Source of the DNA: Amia ocellicauda
Lineage: Eukaryota > Chordata > Actinopteri > Amiiformes > Amiidae
NCBI RefSeq assembly: GCF_036373705.1
Contig: NC_089869.1
Coordinates: forward strand, 14,209,676 to 14,273,675
Direction of reading: 5' to 3'
DNA length: 64,000 nucleotides
Part shown: piece after piece, positions 21,001 to 32,100 of the stretch
How positions within the stretch are numbered: position 1 is the stretch's first letter
Layout of the letters: each line of letters begins with the position of its first letter
Program-made: the position numbers and the translations under genes
Notes under the pieces: model-generated
The model's database searches: none
Told to the model about the DNA's origin: nothing
What the model saw: only the letters and a program-made list of their open reading frames with translations

Positions 21001-24000
21001 GGGAGAGACGTGGAGATGGAGCAACTGGGAAATTGTCATTTCTCTCAAAGTGAGAACTGGATAGATAGGAAAAAGAAAATGATTTATGGTTCAATGTGTA
21101 TTAATGTTATTGTTGCTAATCTTGTTACACCTGATTATATTTTTAGGATGTTTTTTCCTGTAGGTTATACATTGTAAGTTTACTTTGGCCATCTGTGGAA
21201 TGGATTAGGTGTAACAAAAATCTCTGTTCTACGAGACAGAGGTACAGATGTGATGTTAAAAGTGTACAGTAGGAAAAGCCCTTTAATTTTATGTGTTTGA
21301 GGGAGAGCTCAGGTCATAACATCCATCAATACGTAGTCCACTACTTGCTGGAAGTAATAATACACCAGTCACCAAAATTACCATATACCAAATTACCTCA
21401 TTGGCACCGAAGGAATCGTCATGTGACTGCTGTGCCATTCACCTGTTTTTCCAGTTCCATTGTGTTTGATATAGTGTGATTACTTATGAAACAAAACCGA
21501 TACTGATTAGTGAAATTATTTGTTGGTGTTCCATAACTGCATCTAGCACATTGGCATTAAATTACTGATCTTCTCAGTCTGGTTCTCTTTGTAGTGTTTG
21601 AATGTGTGATTTGTATAGTCACTGTGAGCATAATAAGAACTTGTGCAGTGCTGTCTGTTCTTCTGTCTTTATTAATGTTGAAATTGAGCAAGTTTCCTTT
21701 GCAGAATATCAATGTGTGATGTGTAACATTGTGTAGGAAAAACAGTAAAATTGCCATGAGCTGTGGCCAGTGCTTCGGCCATGGAAAATAAAGGAACTGA
21801 GCTGTTTCACAATGGACAACTTTCCAGCAATGACCTCACTGATCAATAACATTACAGGACAGTCTCCTGTTATTCCTGGCATTGCAGAAAACTTCATTAG
21901 GAACGTGAACACCAAGTGCAGCTTCTTACAGAATGATTTAGTATATGTCAAATTATATAACATCATAAACCAGTTGAGCAATGACATTGCGCAAATAAGT
22001 AATGAGTGAGACTTCTACAAACATGTGAAGGAGAAAACTGAGAGTATCACGTTTGCCTGTACAAGCAGTTCTCACAGCTGCACCAACGCTGGCAGTTCAG
22101 TAACAAAAAGACACATGAATAGGCCAAGAGGTTTCTTTTTTTTTTTTTTACTCTCAGGTAAACCACGATTAAATTGGTCTCATTTTTCCCCAACTCGAAC
22201 ACTTCCTCAAAGAATTTATAGATGCATGATTACATAGTGGTCTTGAGTGACCAGGAATTCCAGTGGAACCTCTAATTTCAAGGAATTTCAAGTTCCTTGG
22301 CCAAAAGGAAAGTGAATGAAAACATTCTCAGCTGCAGTAGGACAATTTGACTGTGGAATGGATCTTAATTTTTCTGGCCATAGTAACAGCTGTTTCTGAA
22401 CAAGGGCCAGCTTTGCAACTGTCACAGCAGGTTTAGATTTCACTTCGTCACAGATGTTCATGTATATTGAGAGCAGTAATGGCCGAAAACATTAAAGAAT
22501 GACTGTCGGTAGGCCACAGCACATAGCTCCAGGCACGCTGCTCAATCATGTCACAGCTGTTCATATTATAATATTAATCTCACTTTCCTGTTCATATGAC
22601 TCATCACCTAACTCTAACTATCTGTCACTTTGTCTGTGTTGCTGTGTTGTCTGTCAGCCTCTGTACAAAGTTCAGTCTTTTTATGACAATTATTTAGTTT
22701 ATTGACCCCCTCAGTATTGACAAAAAAATCAGAATGCCAGCCAGTCTGTCTCAGAGAAAAACTGGCTGCCGAAGCAAACGCAAGGGAGAAGCACACTTTT
22801 CATGTGTTGTTCGAGACGCAGTATAGCCCTTTGCATGAAGCTCGATGCTTTGCTGAACAAACGCTATGCTGCAGTTCAGGCAGAAACTTTCCTGGATGTG
22901 TAATCCCCTCTCAATCTTAAGTCATGAATTTTATGATGTCTTTGGAACCTCTTAATAACATTTCTGCATTCCATGTGATCTGTCAGTCTGAGCCGGGTCA
23001 GCGCGCGGTAACTTGGGCTTAATAGAAAACACAGGGCAACCAGCAATAACTATTATCTTCACTTTTGTAATAAAATTGAGGAAACCAACCTTGTAAATGT
23101 TCTGACATAGTTTCATATGTCCTTGTTGAGACCAAGGTTTCATTTATTCCTGCCAAAGTCACAAATCTTGCTACTTTTTATTTTTTATATTGTTGTTATT
23201 TGTGTCTTCAACGGCTGCCAGGAACCTCCACGAATTACAATACAGTACAATACAACTAACGAGAATAATCATTCAGGGGTGCAATATAAGTGTCCTTTGA
23301 ATAGTGATAAATATTTATATTATAGGTGTTTGACACTTAAAATGAACTTAACTCTCTCTCTCTCATGAATGTTTTATAGACTTCAGACTACAACTTGTAT
23401 AACCTGCCTGTGTATTGCTTCTCTTGTCTTTTTTCTCCTTTATACATAATGTGTCTGTGATGCAGGACAGTGCCCTGTCTAGATGCCAGATATATTTGCA
23501 CCATTGTTGTAGCAAGATTGTGTAACTCATGTATGCATTTAAGCTTTGTGTATCGCTCCGGAGAGGCCGGCTGCAGTAGTTCTGTAGAGCTGATTTTTAG
23601 AAAAACGTTTTCATCCAAGGCCATAGAGAGAACAGAAGACAAAGGAGAAGTGTGACAAAGTTTTGGGCACCTCATTGACGTCATGCAGTTACCCAGCAAC
23701 CAAAGAGAGTCCTCTTGTATATGATAGCATGTCCTTTAGAAAAACTTTAGACTCGTCTTGCCGACCATCTCCGGAGCGCTTCGTTGTAGCTGAATAAACT
23801 ATTTTGGTATTATTTCAGTTAAATCGGGCCCTGAGTATTCCTTGTCCGTGTATTTATTGAGGGAGTCAATTTCTCCCTATCAGTCTGTGTGGTTATTATC
23901 AAGTTCCTAACTTGATGGTGCTTTTTCCTCATTGTGACTGGTAGGTTCTGAAACCCTTACCAACCTGCCATCATGTGCCTGTGTGGTGTGGTTGGGGGCT

Positions 24001-27000
24001 CCTGCTGGTAAACTTACCTAACGGGAAGTTTGTGGTAGCCCTGTATCAGCAACATGAGTAATCTTGTATCTGTGTCCCCAGAGGGCCCCAGTGAGAGGAG
24101 GGAAGACATGCTGGACTATGAAGGACGGGGTCCAGAGAGGAGGACAGAAAATGGGACCCTAATACAGGTATTAGTGCTGTGGGAAGGAGAAGTCTTTATG
24201 AGCTGGTGGACCGTTCATTTTTGTGATCTTGATTTGAAAGTTACAGAGGTTCTGATCTTCGTGAAGGGAGGTAGAGACTTTTAAGTTAAGTGTGGTGTGG
24301 GAGGGGGTCTGTGTCTGTGTCGGTCCGGGCCATAAGGGAACTGTTTTCTGTGATCGGTAGGATGGCTTGGAGGAAGGACTGAGCGAGGAGGAGAGAACCA
24401 GGCGGAAAGCAGAGCGGCGCAAAGCCAAGAGGAAGGTGAGCCAGGGACCAACACACCTAGCACATTTATGGAGGAATGTGGCCATCTGATATTGAAAATA
24501 AATAAACCTTGGCTGTAAAACATGTCAACTTCAGAGAGCTGCCAGCGTATACATTCTTAAAGTAATATTGATATATCACTGTACAAAACCCACACCCAGG
24601 TTCAGCCCATCTCTGTTGACTACTGCAATAACAGGAACAGTTCTCTGGGCCTCTTTCCTTTCCTCTTTTCCATTTCTAAATACCGCCTTTACTAATTAAT
24701 AGGTTGTTTTTTTCCTACTTCCACGGCTCTGTCATCAGCTGTGGATTCAGTTCTGCTTAAATTGGTGTCCTTTTCACCTCGTTCTTTTATTTTAGGTAAA
24801 AGGTAATAAAGGTCTAGTTGATCTGTGGAGCTGTTCAGACACATGTTCAGACTCTTCTTTTTAAGGCATCTTAAGACTACGATTTGTGTTTCAGCGGCAA
24901 AGAGAGCGGAAGAAGCTGGAGAAAGTGAAAAAGAATGAGGGCAATGAACAGGTATAAATGATAATGACTTGTCTTCTTTAAAAGTGCCGTTATGAATCAG
25001 AATCTTCATCTTTACAAAAGGAAGATGCTTTAACTCTCTAATCCCCAGAGCTGAGGGGTGTGTGTGTGGGTGTGTTGGCAGGCTGAGACTGAGGGGGACG
25101 CAGAGGAGTCGGAGGTGAGCGACAGCGAGGAGGAAACCGTGGAAGTGGGGGAGCTGGTCTCTCCTGGCGAGAGCAGGCCTGTCACCCTGCTGGCCACCTC
25201 AGGAAATGGCAACAACCGCCAGCCCCCTCCCAGCATGTGTGAGGAGGTAGGACACCGCCTCCAAACCAGGAGATCTGGATCACTGATCTCAGACAGACTA
25301 GATAGAAACTTATTTTCACCTGCTAACAGTGCTGTGTGTGCAGGAGCCCGAGTGGGATGTGAGCAGTGCCTTCGTTGCCAATGCTGCCAGTCACATTAGA
25401 CCAAAGCCCAGCCGTAGATCCAAAGAGAACAAGGAGAATGATGCCAGAACCAGAGAGGTTAGTGCTACGTCACTCTCGAACCCTGGCAGGGCATGACACA
25501 CCACAAACCCATCTATTGTTTAACCAAAAGCCAGTTCTAAGCAGTGCCCCTAATAAGGGGTTTTGACTGCTGCTGTACAAATGCATTCATCATCTGTTGC
25601 AGCTCAGTCCTGGTACTGTAATTACACCCAACCTGACTTTGCATCAGCCCTTAAAATGCAAATGCAATGGCTGCTTGTTATGGGAGCATTTACATTAAGT
25701 CTAATTGCTCCGAGCCATGTACCCTTCAACAAGGCTGAAGACAGGATGCTTGAATGCTTGTGCAAGTACTAATATGTTGTACATACAAACCACTTTATTA
25801 ATAAAATAGTTTTAGCATTTATCAATTGAACTCCATCATACATCACAAATGTCTGAAGTGACCGTGCAGTGTCTGTCTGTCTGTTTGTCTGTGATTTCAG
25901 GTGAACGGCACAGGTGCTGTGATCAAGAAAAGCACCGCATTAGCAGGTGTGTGCAGTGTCTTGCTCGTCTTGCTCTCACTATCTGTGTCTTGTCATTGGG
26001 TGGCTGGTTCTAGCCTTTTCCCCTCCCTTTGAGGCTTGGCTTAATAATGACAGAAACAGTAGCTGTTCACCGACCATGAACACTCAAATGAAGTCACTGG
26101 ATTGAGCTCTACACACAGTGTATTTACCCCCTGCACAAGTCTCACACACTCACTGTTCACTCTTCGTGTTGTTCCTTTCTTTGAGTCGATTACAGTGCTG
26201 TAATGAGCCTGTAGTTGAAGCGACCGCTGTGTTTGTGCCCTTTGCTCTTGAGAACCGGATAAGACTTAGACGCCTGACTTTTCTTGCAATTCAAACTCGG
26301 TGGACTTTTTGGGCTTCCTACATTCCTGCCTTTTAATTATTCTTTGTTTGCTTTTCCTCAGAAAAAGGGATCCAGCTGGTGCAGGAGGGACTGTATTTTC
26401 AGGCTGTCGAGATGTTTACAGAAGCGATCAAATACGATCCTAAGGATTACAGGTACTCATCCAGCAGTACTGCCAGTGTAGTGGGCACTGCGGCCCCCGG
26501 ATCCCGGGGCTGGCTCCGTGCACCGCCTTTCTGACCGGCGTGTATGTGTGTGGCAGGTTCTTCGGGAACCGCTCGTACTGTCACGAGTGTCTGGAGCAGT
26601 ACCCCTCTGCCCTCGCCGACGCGGAAAGGTCGATCCACCTGGCGGCCGACTGGCCCAAGGGCTATTTCCGCAAAGGGAGAGCCCTGATGGGGATGAAGGT
26701 GTGTTGAGCTGCCGACCTGCTCTGTGTGTGCTGCTGCAGAACTCCACTAGGGGGTGTGAGAGACCTACCTGGCATACATCCCTGTCTGTCTGTGCGTTTG
26801 TGTGTGTGTTCACAACAGAGGTATGGCGAGGCAGAGAAAGCGCTGGAGGAGGTACTGAAGCTGGACCAGGACTGTAAGGATGCCGTCACAGAGCTGCTCA
26901 CCTGCCGAGTCCTGCAGCTCATGGTAACGAACACGGAAGGGACTGGCCTGGGAGCCGGTGTGGGGGTGGGAGTCAGCGGTACAGACTTACAACGTGGGAA

Positions 27001-29046
27001 TATGATCACGGGAATGAAAGTTTGTGGTGTTTGAGGTTGGTCCGATAGACATCAGGGGTTGGGATTCAAGTAACCTATCATTCTGTAGAATTTGTTGATT
27101 TTTTTTTTTTTTTTTTTTTTTTAGGGGAATTGGATTGTCAGGGTGGGGTTTGGGTTTTGAATACTCTAAATAAAGCATACCTGATTATATGTATGAAATC
27201 CAGATTTGTCACCCTTGTGTGATAGGATACTGACTGAAATTAAAGTCTACTTCAGAATTGAGTTAATATTCAACCTTTTAAAGTCCATGTCTGGAAGTTA
27301 AGCTGAATGTCTCTTCATGATATGACTGCCTGACTCTTCTTTTACTATAAGCCTGGCCAGTCCAGAGTCTTATGGTTTCAGATGTACTGTGTTTCAGCTG
27401 TTTGCCTGAGCTCTAATAGTGAGTAGTCCTCTGGCTGTCTGTGTGTGTGTTCTCAGGAGCTGGGCTTCACCGAGCAGCAGAGCGTGCAGCTCCTGGACAA
27501 GTTCAGCACAGTTCAAGCTGTTCTGGCTGCCAAAGATAAGAACAGTACAGAGCTCAGTTACAGTACAGGTGAATTTATGGACCAGTTATGTATGGACTAC
27601 ATTACCTTTAATGACCACAAGAGGGTGCAAAAGCTTTCAAGCACAAATCTTTTACTGTATGTTTTATTTTACTCGTATAACATTAACAGTTGTTTTGAAC
27701 ATAACTAGATAAATACTACTGTTTTATCTTTAAACTTTAAATTAGGCCTACCCCAATAAACTGACCATATTCTCTATATCTCCATTTCTTACAGTGGTGG
27801 GTGATTTAGACTCTCTACTGGACATCTCTGGGTAAGTATATTTTATAACTTTGTGCAGTTATATTGGGGAGTTTGAAGGTTTTCCAGGTATCCTTGGCTT
27901 GTGTTAGAGGTGAGCCATTGATTGCTCTGTCTCCCAGGACCCCCTGTGCCTCGCTGTGGGTGGGGAATGTCACCACTGAACTGAAGGAGAAGCAGCTGAG
28001 AGACCTCTTCAAAAGGTAGGGGACACTTTGGGGTCTGGAGGAAAGTCACTATCCACAAGGATATCCTAGATAACCAAATGCTCTGATGTAAAATATCACA
28101 TTCCGTTCCAACTGTGTCTCTGCCTGTCCACAGTTTTGGGGAGATCGACAGCATTCGAGTCCTTCACGAGCGATTCTGCGCCTTCGTGAACTTCAAGACC
28201 GCTGCAATGGCGGCGCGCGCAATGGACCAACTGCAGGTCGGTGTGATGTGGTCACATCTGTCCACTGCCTCGTCCACTCTTAGCGGGAGGGGTTTGAGTT
28301 TGCGTCTCTGTTCAGAAAGACAGCTGCACGTGAACATTTAGGCAGCAGACTACTGTGGGTTCTTGTAATACAAAAGCTGGAATTGCTGGGAACCAATCCA
28401 AGTCAGTGCCTCTTGTTTGGGGGTACGGTGCGGTCAGTGACGTGTGCTGTTTCCTGTGTCAAGGGAGTGGAGGTTGAGAACACCAGGCTGGTGATCCGCT
28501 ATCCAGATCGCCGCCCCCAGCGCACCCCACCCTCCCCTCAGAGGACGGCCACCTCCATCCCTCCAGCCCCCCCGCAGCCTGCCGCACCCACAGGGTATGA
28601 CATCAGCACACCACAGCAGGGTACAGGCCCGAGGGCAGGCCTCTTCAGGACACTGGGATTTGTCCAGAGGGGGACTGTAATGTATAGATGCTGATGGAAA
28701 CTTATGGGTTTGTTTGTTTTTGTGGCTGAGTAGAATAGAAACAGATGTTGACAAAAGAAATGCCACTTTTTTCCTTCTTCTTGAGTATTTTTTTTTTTTC
28801 GTTTTTACAGTCCTTTTTTTGGATCCGCTTTGATCCATTACCCTGTGGGCACTCCCCCACCGAGAGCACTGCCTAGAAGCACAAACTAAGCTCTTTCTCT
28901 TCCTCTGCAGCCCCAGACGCAGAGGACCGGTGAACGGAGACGAGTGTTACTTTTGGAGAACGTCTGGCTGTCACTTTGGGGACAAGTGTCGCTACAAACA
29001 CATTCCTGGGCAGCGCGGCCGGGATCGGCGGCCCTGGCAGCCCTGA
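15822..29046 (+). CDS. TTC31-like protein with TPR, RRM and CCCH zinc finger
   Basis: Coding exons: 15822-15879, 24082-24167, 24361-24435, 24895-24951, 25082-25246, 25344-25457, 25901-25946, 26362-26452, 26557-26698, 26819-26923, 27457-27568, 27795-27831, 27938-28015, 28134-28236, 28464-28594, 28911-29046. All phases join, giving 512 codons (511 aa). Order of parts: a short N-terminus (MVALMRLTKDICRLLGIGS); a highly basic helix at about 57-92 (EEERTRRKAERRKAKRKRQR); an acidic Ser/Glu-rich stretch; a motif WDVSSAFVANAASHI near 150. TPR repeats at about 201-305 include GLYFQAVEMFTEAI and YFRKGRALMGMKRYGEAEKAL. A helical segment ELGFTEQQSVQLLDKF follows. The RRM at about 367-440 has RNP2 LWVGNV and RNP1-like FCAFVNF. 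A Pro-rich linker leads to a CCCH finger (C479-x7-C487-x5-C493-x3-H497). The protein is probably RNA-binding with a TPR protein-docking module; that is inference. The basic helix plus TPR core resembles TTC31, hence the name, with moderate certainty. Confidence 0.85.
17986..18029 (+). repeat. (CA)n microsatellite
   Basis: A perfect CA dinucleotide run of about 22 units in the first intron of the TTC31-like gene. Confidence 0.95.
18489..19729 (+). mobile_element. Tc1/mariner-family transposon, internally deleted
   Basis: Long terminal inverted repeats of about 110 bp: the left arm starts GTACTGTGCAAAAGTTTTAGG at 18497, and the right arm is its reverse complement ending at 19729. They differ at only about three positions over roughly 107 bases, so the copy is fairly young. 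The ends abut TA, the Tc1 target, with a small rearrangement at the left tip. Between the arms lies a degraded transposase. Total length about 1.24 kb, short of the roughly 1.6 kb of intact Tc1 elements, consistent with loss of the 3' part of the transposase. Confidence 0.92.
18892..19629 (+). pseudogene. Tc1-like transposase pseudogene
   Basis: The frame opens with MARLSTATRHKAVILHQQGLS, a helix-turn-helix (PEMSRQTGVSRCAVQALLKKH) and a GRPxK-like hook (CGCRPMKL), the paired-like DNA-binding half. It is interrupted by one in-frame TGA at 19276-19278 at a position usually coding Arg; CGA to TGA is a CpG-decay change. The same frame then resumes with the first catalytic Asp (VLWTDESKCEIFG) and GGGSLQVWGC. 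It then drops into unrelated residues, and the C-terminal part with the second Asp and the Glu/Asp of the DDE/D triad is deleted. Not functional. Confidence 0.9.
27099..27122 (+). repeat. Poly-T tract
   Basis: An uninterrupted T run of about 24 bases in intron 10 of the TTC31-like gene. It may be the A-tail of a retroposed fragment on the minus strand, but no body was recognised. Confidence 0.8.
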
Positions 29047-29113
29047 GAGTCGGCCCTCTGCCTCGCGGTCGCCTCCGGGGACTTGGGCATAAGGGCCACT
29101 GCTGAAATAGAGG

Positions 29114-29139
29114 CGGGGGAGGGGAGGGGAGGGGAGGGC
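29114..29139 (+). other. G-quadruplex-forming tract in the 3' UTR
   Basis: Five consecutive G-runs of three or more separated by single A bases (GGGGGAGGGGAGGGGAGGGG and one more run), about 70 nt after the stop of the TTC31-like gene and on the transcribed sense strand. It could form a G-quadruplex in the mRNA. Confidence 0.7.
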
Positions 29140-32100
29140 TGATTTCGGGGACAAAGTGAGCTCTAGATTAAGGTGTCCCCTTAATTCAGTGCAGAATAGA
29201 AGAGTCCTTAATCTAATGGCGGAAATATTCAATATTTCTCCTAGATAGGGCACAAGTCTCAGCCTGTAATCTTGTCGATATCTGGCACACAGTATTCTGG
29301 AAGGAAGGGGACACTTGCAAATGACAGCTCTGGCTCCCGTCTTCTGCAACAAGACTGCAGACTGCTGGGCGGATTGTATGTATGGTATCCACTTGCCTTG
29401 GTCGGGATGGGATTGTGGCTGGGATGCTCGATTGGTATTATTCCAGTCCCTCCCTTCTCAGTGCCAAAACAAAACCACACGAACAATAATACAGTTGAGC
29501 TAGATTGTGCTATACCTTGAATCTCACACTATAAGTGCCTTTTATTAATTTATAACACAGCCTAAAGGATGAGACTGGTAATCTAGGCTTCTGTGAAATC
29601 CTTCCTGTAGGTGGATGTTCATTTGAAATCCTTGTCAGTCTTCGGTACCACGGCTGTGTCTTTGTTTACAGAAGGTGTCAATGTGTTTTTTAAACTTTAA
29701 CTTAACTTCGAAGAACCAGTTTGTACTCCAGCTCTTTCCCTTTACCTCTAGTAGTGATTTTAATGAACCTGGGCTTGACTTCTGGTACTGCGGCCACTAG
29801 TTGCAATAATTTTTTGACCCCTTTGTTTTGTTAATTTTTGATCCCCTTTTCTCAGTCCAGAGCTGGGCAGTGACGGCCTCATAAAAGCTGTCTAACGCTA
29901 CACCGAATTAGACGTCTCTTGCCTGGGTTCTCGACCCTGGATGGGAATTCTTTGATTTTAGTGCATGTCCTGCTATTTCCCTTTTTTAATATGAGATTGC
30001 ATTTATTTAAGTCTTTATAAAGTGCCTTCTGTGAATCATAGTCTGACTGTCTAGAAAATCGATTGTCTAGGTAGATCTGAGGAAAATCACGTAATCCAAA
30101 CCCCCATAGGTAACGGACATCAAATTTCATGTCCGTGGGATTCCTATATTTGTGCCTGGTTTGGATTTGATCATTAAATCTACAGCATTCTGAATAATTA
30201 GATTATATAGTAAAGTATGATGTGAATTAGTTGGAGGAAAATGTGAAAGAAAATAGTATTATGTATATTGTCATGTCATGATCATACCAAATGATGTACT
30301 GTCTTACTTTGATAGTGAACAGGGTCCAATGCAGTAGCTTTCTCTTGTTTTATGATGCATATGGGCACTTTTGATCAGGCACTAGGCAGTTGTAGTCTCT
30401 GTTATGGAAAATGACTTCTGGAATGACGTTCCTGTTGAGGGGAGAGGTTTCTCCTGTTGTGGCCAATCTTAATAGCCGTTGTTGCTGTAGTTCTTGCTTT
30501 GTACCACAAGATCTCCACGTTAACTTCTGTGTAATTCCCTCAAGCAAAGAGGTTTATGCGGATAATAAATTGAGGGCAACCAAAGTATGTGGGAAATGTG
30601 GCCTTAAAGTAGTAGCTACAAATCAAAACTTGGCCCTACCCATGAATTGCAAAGTAGAAATCTGTACCCAATCGCGGTTTAATTTATTGTTAGCCGCTTT
30701 ATACTATTTATAAATCAAAATGCGATGGGGTACAACTTTGTAATTTGCGATTCACCAGTGGGGTAATGTTTTGATTTGGTCTAAAAGCCACTGTTTTTAT
30801 TTTTTTAAATAGGAATCCATTTTTGTGCTTCTGCAGTTTCAATTAAGACAACTTCTGTTCATATGAACCGTACAGCCTATTATTTTCTCATAACAGCATT
30901 TAACGATAGCTGCATATGTTTTAGTAGCACGGTTCAAGTAAAAAACATGTCCCAATGCATAGAAAACAGAATTATCTTTCTGCTTTTAATATTTTAACTT
31001 TTGGTCTCGCTGTGGGAAGACCGCAGTAGTAGGTGTCCTCTGACAGTCTTTCCTCGTCCTCTTGGCACAGCACAGATCACCAGGGACATTAGTCTCCATT
31101 ACAGAGTGGCAGGTAGAAGCACCGTGTCGAACAGGACCTGCTAATTTAATTTACTGCCCAGCTGGTTGAAGGGTATTATTGAATGAGTGAGTGATTTACG
31201 TTGCGCTGGGTTTACGGTGAAACGTTCTGATTTTACTGAATGCTATGCTCTCAAGTATGAACCAACATTGTGCATTGTTTTATTAATTTATTTTACTGAT
31301 GCTTAATGTTGAAGCCCATCAGTGGACTAAATAACCAAAAGAGGAGAACCGTACAGGACTACAACAACTCTAATTGTTTTATACTCCAGCAGCCCTAACC
31401 AAATGCTTCAAGCCTAGCTCAAGCTTCTTAATAATGATTACTGATTAGTGTTATGGCTGTATTGATATTATAGTATCATCTCTCTGCTGAATACTGTGCA
31501 CAAAATAATCCACTTTTTCTGTTAATGAGTCCCAAAGGGAAGGAATGACACTTTAAAGGGTAAGGGGGTCGCACACAGTGTTTAAAATCTTTTGCACATG
31601 TTCACTGCTCCACGCTGGAGTCAAAAACCTATATCATAAAGTGTTTAGTTATTTATTGAATATTTATTTAGTTCGTCAGGTAGTCTAGAGAAATGCTGGC
31701 CGGGGCACACTGTCCTGCACTCTTCTAACGATGTGTTTTTGAGTAGTTACTTGTCTTCACACTGGGCTCATTTTAGGAGTTAATGGCCCATACTTAGGGT
31801 CTCCTCCCCCAATTAAATAAAAACTGCATGAAGCCGTTCTGCACAAAATTCTGGAAAATGTGTTATTTAGGTCTGGGTTAATTGGCTGGTGACACTAAAG
31901 TGGATGATACTAGCATAGCACTCACTGCTGATCACAAGCAAGGGCCTTCATAATAGAGAAGGAAGTTCCTCCCAACTGCTGTGTGTTCTAGATCTCAAAC
32001 GTTATTGCTGAGTGCAGATAGATAGATTATGAAGTGTGCTTTATATGTAAAACAAGGATCACTGAATTGTACTACTTGGTGTTCATTTACACAGAAGAGA

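Larger units (their letters stand above)
15880..24081 (+). other. 8.2-kb first intron of the TTC31-like gene
   Basis: The donor GGTGAGG at 15880 and acceptor TGTGTCCCCAG ending at 24081 join a phase-1 codon (G|AG). The intron contains a CpG-rich 5' part with a 140-codon open frame (15880-16302), a CA microsatellite, a dead Tc1 element and an LTR-like stretch near 23.5-23.9 kb. The rest is AT-rich with no recognised gene. Confidence 0.75.

Noticed and set aside
28434-28838. 134-codon minus-strand open frame
   Set aside because: It is antisense to exon 15 of the TTC31-like gene, whose Pro-rich codons create an open Gly-rich frame on the other strand.
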